Positions 7,548 through 15,178 of a DNA stretch of 20,420 bases are shown one piece after another. The stretch comes from an uncultured Desulfobacterium sp. (lineage in GTDB: Bacteria; Desulfobacterota; Desulfobacteria; Desulfobacterales; Desulfobacteraceae). A program made the position numbers and the translations under genes. Each line of letters opens with the position of its first letter. Position 1 is the first letter of the stretch. The stretch covers positions 1 to 20,420 of the forward strand of contig CAKZLA010000554.1 of assembly GCA_937124525.1 (NCBI GenBank). Reading direction: 5' to 3'. The notes beneath the pieces were generated by a model. It was not told the DNA's origin and made no database searches. It saw only the letters and a program-made list of their open reading frames with translations.

Positions 7548-7640
7548 ATGTTTAATAGTAATATACTCATAGCCTTTCTTTATTTGATGGTCGCAATAGC
7601 TTACCTGATGATCGCATTTGTCTATCTATTTACAAAATAA
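7548..7640 (+). CDS. 30-aa single-pass membrane miniprotein
   Basis: The reading frame is ATG to TAA, 31 codons. The protein is almost entirely hydrophobic (ILIAFLYLMVAIAYLMIAF at about residues 6-24), with an N-terminal MFNSN and a C-terminal FTK. This is consistent with one transmembrane helix. A near-ideal ribosome-binding site, GAGGAGG, sits five bases before the ATG, which is strong support for a gene this short. It follows the aldolase gene by 59 nt without a terminator and may be cotranscribed. Its size and character recall small accessory subunits such as KdpF, but there is no kdp gene nearby and I cannot assign a function. Confidence 0.65.
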   Translation: MFNSNILIAFLYLMVAIAYLMIAFVYLFTK

Positions 7641-7723
7641 TTGTAACATTAAAGATTTAAAAAAACGATTCGGACACTTTCTTCGTGACCATCATAATGG
7701 TTTTAAATAGTTACCTAAGGATA

Positions 7724-7784
7724 AGCATAATTATTTGCAACTCAGCCCGTCTCCAGACGACTCTGAATTGCAAATAATTACTGC
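7724..7784. repeat. 61-nt near-perfect inverted repeat
   Basis: TAATTATTTGCAA (7728-7740) is perfectly complementary to 7768-7780. AGCA/TGCT extends the stem outward past one bulged base. Inside, CAG/CTG and CGTC/GACG add further pairs around the loop TCCA. No T-run follows on either strand, so it is not a standard terminator. It could form a cruciform, bind a dimeric protein, or be a small palindromic repeat. Confidence 0.7.
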
Positions 7785-7878
7785 TCAGCCTGATTTTATG
7801 GAATTTCCTGATCTAAAAACTGTCAGAAGTATTCTCTAAAAACAAGCCTATTTAATTCAGACATAAGGAATTTTTTTC

Positions 7879-8241
7879 ATGACTGTGCCTGCATATCAAA
7901 TACAAAATATTTTAACCCTTTACTGTCGAAAGTTAGAACAGTCCTGGCGCAAGGCCCAGAACCAGAGTACCCCACTGCCGCTGCAAATCAATGTCATTGC
8001 AAAGAATAAAAAAGAGACGGTAATTAATAAGGTGAAAGAAAGTATTGTTACCAAAATTACCATCATGGGCCCCCGTCAGTATATGGAGTTGCATGCCCAA
8101 CCCAAAGCGCCCGTGGTGACACCCTTACGGAAGGTGTCCCCCCGGGAAAAGCACCCCTTTTCATTCATTGCCCTGGAAAAAGGAAATGTCCGTCTCCCAA
8201 AAACCATCTCCCTGGAAAACGATGATGGGGTGTGGTTCTAA
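7879..8241 (+). CDS. Conserved-looking 120-aa protein, possibly DVU0524/FlgM-associated type
   Basis: A 120-aa, basic, apparently cytosolic protein starting MTVPAYQIQNILTLYCRKLEQSW. AAGGA lies 9 nt before the ATG. The N-terminal PAYQIQNIL.LY...L pattern reminds me of small proteins encoded beside flgM in Desulfovibrio (DVU0524-type, 'FlgM-associated'). That is from memory and untested, and no flagellar gene lies in this window. The middle (about residues 44-65) is lysine-rich and amphipathic, and the C-terminal third is proline-containing and probably partly disordered. It is convergent with hisF, ending 38 nt before it, with no clear terminator between. Confidence 0.6.
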   Translation: MTVPAYQIQNILTLYCRKLEQSWRKAQNQSTPLPLQINVIAKNKKETVINKVKESIVTKITIMGPRQYMELHAQPKAPVVTPLRKVSPREKHPFSFIALEKGNVRLPKTISLENDDGVWF

Positions 8242-8278
8242 GGGAGGTTTAGGGATGATATAAGGGATGCCCGATTTT

Positions 8279-9055
8279 TCAGTTTTTCCGAACCTTTATG
8301 CCCTTGCGGGACAAAAATGATTTAATTTCTTCAATGGTGTAGGTGCCAAAATGAACCATGGAGGCAATAAGGGCGGCATCGGCCCGGCCCTGGGTTAGGA
8401 CATCGGCAAGGTGCTCCGGGGTTCCAGCCCCTCCCGAGGCAATGACAGGGATGTTGACATTCTCTGAAATCATGCGGGTCAACTGCATTTCGTACCCATC
8501 CTTGGTGCCATCGGCATCAATGGAATTAAGACAGATCTCCCCGGCCCCCAGGGCCTGTCCCCGCTGGGCCCATTCCAGGGCATCCATCCCCATGAAGGTG
8601 CGTCCACCATTGATGACGATCTCATACCCCGATGGAATTCCCACCTTTTCCCCCACATGTTTTACATCCATACCAAGAACCACACACTGGTTACCAAAGG
8701 CCCGGGCCCCCTGGGAGATGATATCAGGATTTTTCACTGCAGCTGAATTGACACTGACCTTTTCTGCCCCGGCCAAAAGCACGGCCCGCATATCCTCCAG
8801 GGTCCTGATACCGCCCCCCACGGAAAAAGGAATAAAGATGGTCCGGGCCACCTTTTTCACCACATCAATCATGATATCTCTTTTTTCATGGGATGCAGTG
8901 ATGTCATAGAACACCAATTCATCGGCACCGGCTTCGTAATAAAATCGAGCCATTTCCACCGGGTCACCGATTTCCACATTGTTCTTAAATTTAATGCCCT
9001 TGGTTGTTTTGCCCTCCCGCACATCCAGGCAGGGAATAATTCGTTTGCTTAACAT
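8279..9055 (-). CDS. hisF: Imidazole glycerol phosphate synthase, cyclase subunit HisF
   Basis: HisF uses ammonia from HisH to convert PRFAR to imidazole glycerol phosphate and AICAR, in histidine synthesis. The beta/alpha-barrel motifs are clear: RIIPCLDV with catalytic Asp11, [22 protein letters not shown] with Asp130, and VIASGGAG. I start at the ATG at 9055 (258 aa). The ATG lies inside the end of hisH (7-nt overlap) with AGGTGG just upstream. A TTG five codons further up would give a longer form but has no family support. The loop after the first strand ([14 protein letters not shown]) differs from the common KDGRVVKGV form. It is the last gene of the cvpA-mazG-hisH-hisF unit. Confidence 0.95.
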   Translation of the reverse strand: MLSKRIIPCLDVREGKTTKGIKFKNNVEIGDPVEMARFYYEAGADELVFYDITASHEKRDIMIDVVKKVARTIFIPFSVGGGIRTLEDMRAVLLAGAEKVSVNSAAVKNPDIISQGARAFGNQCVVLGMDVKHVGEKVGIPSGYEIVINGGRTFMGMDALEWAQRGQALGAGEICLNSIDADGTKDGYEMQLTRMISENVNIPVIASGGAGTPEHLADVLTQGRADAALIASMVHFGTYTIEEIKSFLSRKGIKVRKN

Positions 9056-9681
9056 GGTGCCCACCTGCAAAAATTCTTTAAAATTAAAAGTCCGGGTTTA
9101 CCACTTTTTTCCAGATGAAACTGGGTGGCAAACAGATTATTTTTTCCCACAGCCGAGGCAAAGTTGATACCGTACTCCGTGGTTCCAAACACGTCATCGG
9201 GGTTTTGGGGCACGGGGTAATAGGAGTGAACAAAATAGAACTCATCCGTTTTTTCCACCCCGTCAAAAAGGGGATGATCCTGAACCACATCAAGCCCGTT
9301 CCAGCCCATGTGGGGCACCTTGAGATAGCCATCTCCCTGCTCCGTTGCCATGGTGTCAGAAAAGGCCTTTGCACTGCCCGGAATCATTCCAAGACAGGTG
9401 GCATCATTCTCCTGACTGCTGTCCATGATGATCTGGCAACCCACGCAGATACCCAGCATGGGGGTTCCGGCAGAGAACACCTCTTTTAAGGCATCATCAA
9501 GCCCTCGTTCACGCATGGTTTCCATGGCAGACCCTGCTGCACCCACCCCGGGGAAAATTACCCGTTCTGCCCCAATGATCTGTGCCGGGTCATCGGTGAT
9601 GACACAGTCATACGACAAAAACGATACGGCCCGGGCAACACTTGTTAAATTTCCTGCACCATAATCCACGATTGCAATCAT
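9049..9681 (-). CDS. hisH: Imidazole glycerol phosphate synthase, glutaminase subunit HisH
   Basis: A class I glutamine amidotransferase that feeds ammonia to HisF. It has 210 aa, normal for the family. The catalytic triad is visible: Cys79 in GICVGCQ, and His189 and Glu191 in QFHLEKSG. That motif is usually HPEKS, so Pro is replaced by Leu. The N-terminal IVDYGAGNL and [11 protein letters not shown] are typical. The start ATG overlaps the mazG stop by four bases (ATGA) and the 3' end overlaps hisF by seven, indicating a tightly coupled operon. Confidence 0.95.
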   Translation of the reverse strand: MIAIVDYGAGNLTSVARAVSFLSYDCVITDDPAQIIGAERVIFPGVGAAGSAMETMRERGLDDALKEVFSAGTPMLGICVGCQIIMDSSQENDATCLGMIPGSAKAFSDTMATEQGDGYLKVPHMGWNGLDVVQDHPLFDGVEKTDEFYFVHSYYPVPQNPDDVFGTTEYGINFASAVGKNNLFATQFHLEKSGKPGLLILKNFCRWAPC

Positions 9682-10487
9682 ATGCTATTTTTCACCTTAT
9701 CCCATAAAAGTTCAAGTTCCTGACGGGGGATATCTTTAAGCCCAAGTCCCCGGCAGGCAAGTTCGTTTTCCATCTTCCGATATCGTTTTTCAAATTTATC
9801 CGTGGAGCGAGCCAGGGCCGTTTCCGGATGAATTTTTGCCAGCCTTGCCACATTGGTCAGGGTGAACATCACATCCCCGAATTCCGTGGCAACCTCCTCT
9901 GGACTTCCGCTGGCCAGGGCTTCCTGGAACTCGGCCAGTTCCTCCTGGACCTTTTCCAGCACCGCATCCATGCCGGACCAGTCAAAACCTGCCCGCACCG
10001 CATTTTCAGACACCTTGGATGCCCGGAGCAATGGCGGCATCCCCGAAGGGATGGAATCAAGCACAGAGGTGTCTGCCTCCTTGCCTGCATTTTTCTTTTC
10101 TTCCCCTTTGATCTGGTCCCAGCGCTCCCACAACTGGGCTTCGTTTTCAAGGGTGGCCCGGGCATATACATGGGGGTGACGACGAACCATCTTGGCCGCA
10201 ATGGCTGCCATGCTGTCTGATATGTCAAATCCCCCCTTTTCACGATAGAGCTCAGCAATAAAAAGCAGTTGAAACAACACATCACCGGTCTCTTCACACA
10301 CACCGGCATCATCGCCTTCTTCAATGGCCTCCAAAAGCTCATATACCTCTTCAATGAGGCATTTCCACATACTTTCCGGCGTCTGTTTCTGGTCCCAGGG
10401 GCAGCCGTCTTTCCCGCGCAGGGTCCTTATAATCTGTGTCAGTTCATCTATGCCTTTATGTTGGCACCCATCTTCTGTTTTTCCCAA
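9678..10487 (-). CDS. mazG: Nucleoside triphosphate pyrophosphohydrolase MazG
   Basis: MazG hydrolyses NTPs and dNTPs to monophosphates and pyrophosphate, clearing non-canonical nucleotides. It has 269 aa with two MazG domains. The first has RGKDGCPWDQKQTPESM, IEEVYELLEAI and EETGDVLF (about residues 24-72). The second has QEELAEFQEAL and EFGDVMFTL. The metal-binding acidic residues (EExxE and ExxD) are present in both. The only plausible start is TTG at 10487, inside the end of cvpA (40-nt overlap), with AGGA about 10 nt upstream. An internal start further down would trim the N-terminus close to the first domain. In several deltaproteobacteria mazG lies near unrelated housekeeping genes, so its place here says little about function. 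Confidence 0.93.
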   Translation of the reverse strand: MGKTEDGCQHKGIDELTQIIRTLRGKDGCPWDQKQTPESMWKCLIEEVYELLEAIEEGDDAGVCEETGDVLFQLLFIAELYREKGGFDISDSMAAIAAKMVRRHPHVYARATLENEAQLWERWDQIKGEEKKNAGKEADTSVLDSIPSGMPPLLRASKVSENAVRAGFDWSGMDAVLEKVQEELAEFQEALASGSPEEVATEFGDVMFTLTNVARLAKIHPETALARSTDKFEKRYRKMENELACRGLGLKDIPRQELELLWDKVKNSI

Positions 10488-10996
10488 AGCGCTTTCATCC
10501 TTTTTATTTTTTTCTGAAATTGGGTTTTAATATCATTGTCCACAAAAAGAGAGGCCCACTGGGAAATTTCATTTAAATATGGTGCAAGGCGGGAGGAGGT
10601 GTTCCACTTCCCCTGGCCCGGCATAAAGGTGGTGGCAATGATGAAAATCACCACGCATACCAAGAGCCCCTTTGCGGCGCCAAAAATCATGCCGCAAAAC
10701 CGATCCACCCATCCCAGCAATGCAATCTTCAGGAAATAGCGAAGCAAGGTGGCCCCAAGGCCCACCCCCACCACAATCACCATGAACGTGATAAAAAATC
10801 CCAGAAGCTCACGATAGGTTTGCACGTCAATCCAGGGCGTTAACAGTTCTCCTGCCATGGTATAATAAACAGAAGCGCCATAGAATCCAGCCACCACACC
10901 GACAATGGAGGCAATTTCTTTGACAAATCCACGAAAAGCCCCACGAACAAGACCCAGAACAACAATGACCATCACAATAATATCAAAGGAATTCAT
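10448..10996 (-). CDS. CvpA-family membrane protein
   Basis: A 182-aa protein with four predicted membrane segments: about residues 4-20, 27-47, 64-88 and 98-122. The N-terminus DIIVMVIVVLGLVRGAFRGFVKEIASIVGVVAGF is the family signature, with the RGxxRGF loop. CvpA was named for colicin V production and is linked in other bacteria to envelope homeostasis; its molecular role is unsettled. The soluble C-terminus (about 140-182) is charged and ends by overlapping the mazG start. GGTGAG lies shortly before the ATG. It appears to be the first gene of the cvpA-mazG-hisH-hisF unit and is divergent from phoH. Confidence 0.88.
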   Translation of the reverse strand: MNSFDIIVMVIVVLGLVRGAFRGFVKEIASIVGVVAGFYGASVYYTMAGELLTPWIDVQTYRELLGFFITFMVIVVGVGLGATLLRYFLKIALLGWVDRFCGMIFGAAKGLLVCVVIFIIATTFMPGQGKWNTSSRLAPYLNEISQWASLFVDNDIKTQFQKKIKRMKALWEKQKMGANIKA

Positions 10997-11304
10997 ATGC
11001 TCACCATTTTATTTTGGCAGTCTTCATTTTGTGTGCCCGTTCTTATCCACAACAAAAAACATAATGGCATTATGCCACCGCCATGGGCTTTGCCACCGAC
11101 ATTCCAGTGCCAGATGTCCTTGTATCCACACGGACATGTCGATATATTGATCGACTTCCTCCACAACAAAGCTTGAACCACTGAAAACCGACGTAAAGTT
11201 TAAAAATGGGTTTACGTTCAATGGAAACTTAATTATCAGGAGGGACTCTGCAACGTCAAGATTTTTTATTGACCTTTTAGCCAAGAGAGTGCACTCTATG
11301 AGCC
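10997..11304. other. Divergent intergenic region between cvpA and phoH
   Basis: No gene is seen; short open frames here have no ribosome-binding site. Promoters for both flanking operons must lie here, but I could not identify convincing boxes. A perfect 12-bp palindrome, AGAGTGCACTCT, sits about 10 nt upstream of the phoH start and could be a regulator site. Confidence 0.45.
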
Positions 11305-12243
11305 ATGAAACAGCTTACATTTGACAATATATCCCTGGCCCAGGAACTGTTTGGCCAGCACAACGACAATCTGGCCCGGGTGGCAGATGGTGCAGGGGTT
11401 AAAATTGATGCCAGGGGCAACACCCTGACCCTCCGGGGAGACGTCCTGCGTATCGCTGTGGCGGAAACCATATTAAAACAGCTCTATGAACTGCTTCAAA
11501 CAAAATTTTCCCTGCAACCGGCAGACATTGAGGCCAGCATCAAAGCCATCACCCAGGATCCCTCATGCCGGATCAAAGAGATGTTCCTTGATACCATTTT
11601 CACCACCGTGAAAAGAAAGCCCATCACCCCCAGGAATCAGAACCAGCAGCATTATTATAAGGCCGTGAGACACAATGATATCGTCTTTGCCATCGGGCCT
11701 GCCGGCACGGGAAAAACCTACCTTGCAGTTGCCATGGCCGTGGCAGCCCTGTCCCGGGGAGAGGTCAACCGAATCATCCTGGCCAGACCTGCAGTGGAAG
11801 CTGGCGAAGCCCTGGGATTCCTTCCAGGGGATCTTGCCGAAAAGATCAATCCCTACCTGCGACCCCTTTATGATGCCCTCTATGACATGCTCTCCTTTGA
11901 AAAGGCAAGGGAAATGATTGACCAGGGCACCATTGAAATTGCCCCCTTGGCCTTCATGCGTGGCAGAACCCTTAACAATGCATTTATCATCCTGGACGAA
12001 GCACAGAACACCACCTCCCAGCAGATGAAAATGTTTTTAACCCGCATGGGATTCAGCTCCCAGGCTGTCATCACCGGTGATATCACCCAAATTGATCTTC
12101 CAGCGGGAAAACCCTCTGGACTTGTGGAGGCAAAGGCGTTGCTCCACCAGATAGAAGGACTGGAGTTCATTTTTTTCACCAAAGCAGATGTGGTTCGACA
12201 CCAATTGGTGTCCAGAATAATAGACGCCTATGAAAAACAATAA
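11305..12243 (+). CDS. PhoH-family ATPase
   Basis: A 312-aa PhoH-like P-loop ATPase. Walker A is GPAGTGKT (131-138) and Walker B is FIILDEAQN (about 227-235), followed by TTSQQMKMFLTRMG and ITGDITQIDLP. The N-terminal ~110 residues form a KH-like nucleic-acid-binding region (VKIDARGNTLTLRGD). PhoH-family proteins are associated with RNA metabolism, and the order phoH-pgpH-ybeY is widely conserved in bacteria, which links it to ribosome and RNA quality control. The ATG at 11305 has no good ribosome-binding site (only GAG, too close), but the N-terminus from this Met matches the family. A gap of 8 nt separates it from pgpH. Confidence 0.94.
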   Translation: MKQLTFDNISLAQELFGQHNDNLARVADGAGVKIDARGNTLTLRGDVLRIAVAETILKQLYELLQTKFSLQPADIEASIKAITQDPSCRIKEMFLDTIFTTVKRKPITPRNQNQQHYYKAVRHNDIVFAIGPAGTGKTYLAVAMAVAALSRGEVNRIILARPAVEAGEALGFLPGDLAEKINPYLRPLYDALYDMLSFEKAREMIDQGTIEIAPLAFMRGRTLNNAFIILDEAQNTTSQQMKMFLTRMGFSSQAVITGDITQIDLPAGKPSGLVEAKALLHQIEGLEFIFFTKADVVRHQLVSRIIDAYEKQ

Positions 12244-12251
12244 GGTATTCC

Positions 12252-14612
12252 ATGAAATCTGACAGCAGATTCCGCGCCGTATCGATTTTTATTGGTACCA
12301 GCCCCAGCATCCTGTGGGCATTATTGATCTGCCTTACCCTGATTTTCACCCTGGTGCTCAGCCCTTATAAGAACGATGTCACCGCCACCTATCACCAGGG
12401 AGATGTGGCAGAACGGGACATCAAGGCCCCCAGGGACTTTTTCATCGAAGATCGGGAGGCCACCCTCCAGAATCAACTGGCCACCGTGCGAACCATCCCC
12501 TTTGTCTATGACTATGATCCGGGTTTATTCCAACGTATTGCCCAGCGCATTGACCAATCCTTTGCCATTCCCCGGGAATTGTTCAATCAAGAAGATCAGG
12601 AAGCCCCCCCCAGCCTTGCCATGGTCATGGCCAGCAGGGAAAAATTCGAAGAAAATCTTGGCATCCCCATGAGCAAAGGGGCCTATACGATTCTTCACAA
12701 AAACAAATTCTCCCAGGACGTTCCCCAGCTCATCCAAACCATTCTCAAACAAATTCTGGACAATGGGGTGGTGGCCAACAAGGAGCTTCTTCTCAAAGAA
12801 GAAGACAAAGGAATTCTCTTAAAGACCATTGACTCCTCCCAGGAACGCCTGGTGACAACCCTCAAAATGTTTTATGGTCCAGACCAGGCCAAGGCCATGG
12901 TAAGAATCGTTGGGGATCCCCTGCTCAAGGGGATCAATTACGGCATGAGTAATCTCATTGTGGATATGTGCCAGCGGCTGATGCTGCCCAATATCACCAT
13001 GAACAGAAATGAAACTGAACAGCGCATCAAAGAGGCAGAATCAAAAGTCAAACCCGTCCTCTACCAGATTAAAAAAGGGGAGATGATCCTCCGGGAGGGA
13101 GAACGGGTGGATGAACTGAAAATGGTGAAACTCAAGGCACTTGAGCAACAAACCCATGGGAAAAACATCTTCACTGCCCGCATCGGATCCGGGCTTTTGA
13201 TCTTTCTATCCATCCTCACTATATATATTACCTCACTCAGGGACCATGAAAACCTCCAGAAACACCACAACCGGAACATTATTTTCATAACCGCTTTACT
13301 GCTCATTTTTATGGTCATTGCCAAGCTTGGGATACCCATTGCCGGCAAAATGGATCTGGCCCTGCCCGTGACCATGGAAGGGTCGGCTATTTTCATGCTC
13401 CTGCCCCTGGGGGCCGGTGCCATGACGGTTTGTATGTTTCTGGGGTTCCACGTGGCTCTGTACTTTTCCCTGCTGCTGTCTCTTTTGGTATCCATCATCA
13501 TTTCAAGCCGCATGGATATCTTTCTTTTTTTCTTTTTAAGCAGCATGACCGGGGCCTTCTGGATCAAGGAGTGCAGGGAACGAAAAACCTTTATTTCCGC
13601 AGGCTTTAAACTGGCCCTTTTCAATGGGGTACTGGCCTTTTTCATGTACTTATATGCAGCCACCACCCCCCAGATTACCCCCATTTTAAAAGATGTCATC
13701 CTGGCTGCATGCGGTGGCTTCATTGCTGGGGTTATCACTGCGGGATTAACGCCGGTGATGGAGATGGTCTTCGGGTTTACCACAGAGATTAAGCTGCTGG
13801 AACTGTCCAACCTGGACCAGCCCCTAATGAAACGTCTTATGATGGAGGCCCCGGGAACTTACAACCACAGTATCATCGTGTCCAGTCTGGCCGAGGCCGC
13901 AGCCTCCTCCATTGGTGCCAGCATATTAAAGGCCAAAATATGTGCCTATTACCACGATATTGGCAAATTGGACAAACCCCTTTATTTCATTGAAAACCAA
14001 ACCGATGGGAAAAATCGACATGACAAATTGTCTCCGTCCATGTCTGCCCTGGTGCTCATCCAACACGTAAAAAAAGGGGTGGCCTTTGCCAAGGAATACA
14101 AGCTTGGCAGCGACATTGTGGATACCATACGCCAGCACCACGGCACCAGCCTCATCCGCTATTTTTACAACAAAAGCGTTAAACTTCACGGAAAAGATGC
14201 TGTTAAAACCAGTGACTTCAGATACCCAGGCCCCAAACCCCAGACCCGGGAAGCTGGCATTGTCATGCTGGCCGATGTGGTGGAAGCGGCCCTAAGAACC
14301 CTTGAGCGCCCCACATCTGCACGTATCCAGGGCAGGGTCCAGGACCTAATCAACGCCATCTTTGCCGACGGTCAGCTGGAAGAGTGCGAATTAACCCTGA
14401 AGGATCTTCATCAGATTGCCGGCAGTTTCAACAAAATTCTCACCGGGCTGTACCACCATCGCATTGAGTACACAGATAAACCCCAGGAAACAAAAAAAGA
14501 GACCAATGGAAAAAAAGAACATACAGATTCTGATTCAGGCAAATCAGACAAAGATATCAAAGGACAACATAAGCCAAAAAGCCAGCAGAATCTTAAGCGC
14601 CTTGGCATATGA
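12252..14612 (+). CDS. PgpH/YqfF-type membrane HD hydrolase, probable c-di-AMP phosphodiesterase
   Basis: A 786-aa 7TM-HD protein: an N-terminal membrane anchor (about 20-37), a large extracytoplasmic domain (about 40-300), seven membrane segments (about 310-505), and a cytoplasmic HD domain. HD metal-ligand motifs are present: YNHS near 537, YYHDIGKLD near 566, RHDKLSPS near 590, IQHVKKG, RQHHGT near 626 and ADVVEAA near 673. Relatives such as Listeria PgpH degrade cyclic di-AMP; the same activity here is inferred from family. The last ~45 residues are a lysine-rich, low-complexity tail. This tail is encoded by DNA that also encodes the N-terminus of YbeY in another frame (107-nt overlap). 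AAGG precedes the ATG by six bases. Confidence 0.93.
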   Translation: MKSDSRFRAVSIFIGTSPSILWALLICLTLIFTLVLSPYKNDVTATYHQGDVAERDIKAPRDFFIEDREATLQNQLATVRTIPFVYDYDPGLFQRIAQRIDQSFAIPRELFNQEDQEAPPSLAMVMASREKFEENLGIPMSKGAYTILHKNKFSQDVPQLIQTILKQILDNGVVANKELLLKEEDKGILLKTIDSSQERLVTTLKMFYGPDQAKAMVRIVGDPLLKGINYGMSNLIVDMCQRLMLPNITMNRNETEQRIKEAESKVKPVLYQIKKGEMILREGERVDELKMVKLKALEQQTHGKNIFTARIGSGLLIFLSILTIYITSLRDHENLQKHHNRNIIFITALLLIFMVIAKLGIPIAGKMDLALPVTMEGSAIFMLLPLGAGAMTVCMFLGFHVALYFSLLLSLLVSIIISSRMDIFLFFFLSSMTGAFWIKECRERKTFISAGFKLALFNGVLAFFMYLYAATTPQITPILKDVILAACGGFIAGVITAGLTPVMEMVFGFTTEIKLLELSNLDQPLMKRLMMEAPGTYNHSIIVSSLAEAAASSIGASILKAKICAYYHDIGKLDKPLYFIENQTDGKNRHDKLSPSMSALVLIQHVKKGVAFAKEYKLGSDIVDTIRQHHGTSLIRYFYNKSVKLHGKDAVKTSDFRYPGPKPQTREAGIVMLADVVEAALRTLERPTSARIQGRVQDLINAIFADGQLEECELTLKDLHQIAGSFNKILTGLYHHRIEYTDKPQETKKETNGKKEHTDSDSGKSDKDIKGQHKPKSQQNLKRLGI

Positions 14613-15006
14613 AGATCACGAACTCTCCATTGTGATCACTGACAATGAAGGGATAAGGCAGATGAACCGGACCTACCGGAATATTGACCGTCCCACCAAT
14701 GTTCTGGCCTTTCCCATGCTTGAAGGGGGGCCAGACGACTTTCCCTTTCCCGGGGTAAAAAGCGATGCAACCCAAGCGCCCCTCCTTCTGGGAGACATTG
14801 TCATCTCCATGGAAACAGCGGCCCAGGAGGCAAACACCGCAGCCATCACCCTGGATGAACGCACCAGCCAGCTCATGGTACACGGCATACTGCATCTGGT
14901 GGGCTACGACCACGAACAGGGGGAAGACAAGGCCCGGCACATGGAAGAAAAAAGTCTTGAACTCATTCGGTTGATTGAATCCAACCCGAATCTTGAAATA
15001 TTTTAA
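14506..15006 (+). CDS. ybeY: Endoribonuclease YbeY, rRNA maturation factor
   Basis: YbeY is a zinc-dependent single-strand endoribonuclease acting in 16S rRNA 3'-end maturation and ribosome quality control. The metal-binding signature HGILHLVGYDHEQG is at residues 126-139, with the three His ligands intact. Upstream, NRTYRNIDRPTNVLAFP matches the family. I start at the ATG at 14506 (166 aa, MEKKNIQILIQANQ), which fits the family's length and N-terminus and has GAG four bases upstream. A longer frame from 14416 would add 30 residues with no family likeness. The chosen start gives a 107-nt overlap with pgpH. The gene ends 172 nt before pdxJ, a gap occupied by a hairpin element. Confidence 0.92.
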   Translation: MEKKNIQILIQANQTKISKDNISQKASRILSALAYEDHELSIVITDNEGIRQMNRTYRNIDRPTNVLAFPMLEGGPDDFPFPGVKSDATQAPLLLGDIVISMETAAQEANTAAITLDERTSQLMVHGILHLVGYDHEQGEDKARHMEEKSLELIRLIESNPNLEIF

Positions 15007-15167
15007 CTATTAAAATAGCACCCCAGAATTGGGAAAACCACTGTTCGGTATCTGTTTAGCAGTGCCTCATATTCGCCAGTCAGGACTTCGAAGCATACTA
15101 TTGCTATTCGAGAAGGCCTGAATGGGTGAAGATGGGGTGCTGATAAACAGATACGAAATATTTTAAC
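14995..15167. repeat. 13-bp direct repeats flanking the ybeY/pdxJ element
   Basis: GAAATATTTTAAC occurs at 14995-15007, covering the ybeY stop codon, and again at 15155-15167, just before the pdxJ ribosome-binding site. The 147 bp between them contain hairpin copy C. Deleting the element and one repeat gives a ybeY stop followed after 10 nt by AGGAGG-AAAC-ATG of pdxJ, except for the shared TAACC junction. This fits a target-site duplication. Confidence 0.65.
15044..15157. repeat. Long imperfect hairpin element, copy C
   Basis: Arms 15044-15077 and 15125-15157 pair over about 33 positions with few mismatches, for example TATCTGTTTA against TAAACAGATA. An inner stem pairs TCAGG with CCTGA, and a terminal stem pairs CGAA..GCA with TGC..TTCG. 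The core is homologous to copy A at 18-127, but the outer arms differ and still pair. Upstream, AGCACCCCA (15017-15025) is also perfectly complementary to TGGGGTGCT (15133-15141), allowing an alternative fold. No coding capacity is apparent. Confidence 0.78.
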
Positions 15168-15178
15168 CAGGAGGAAAC

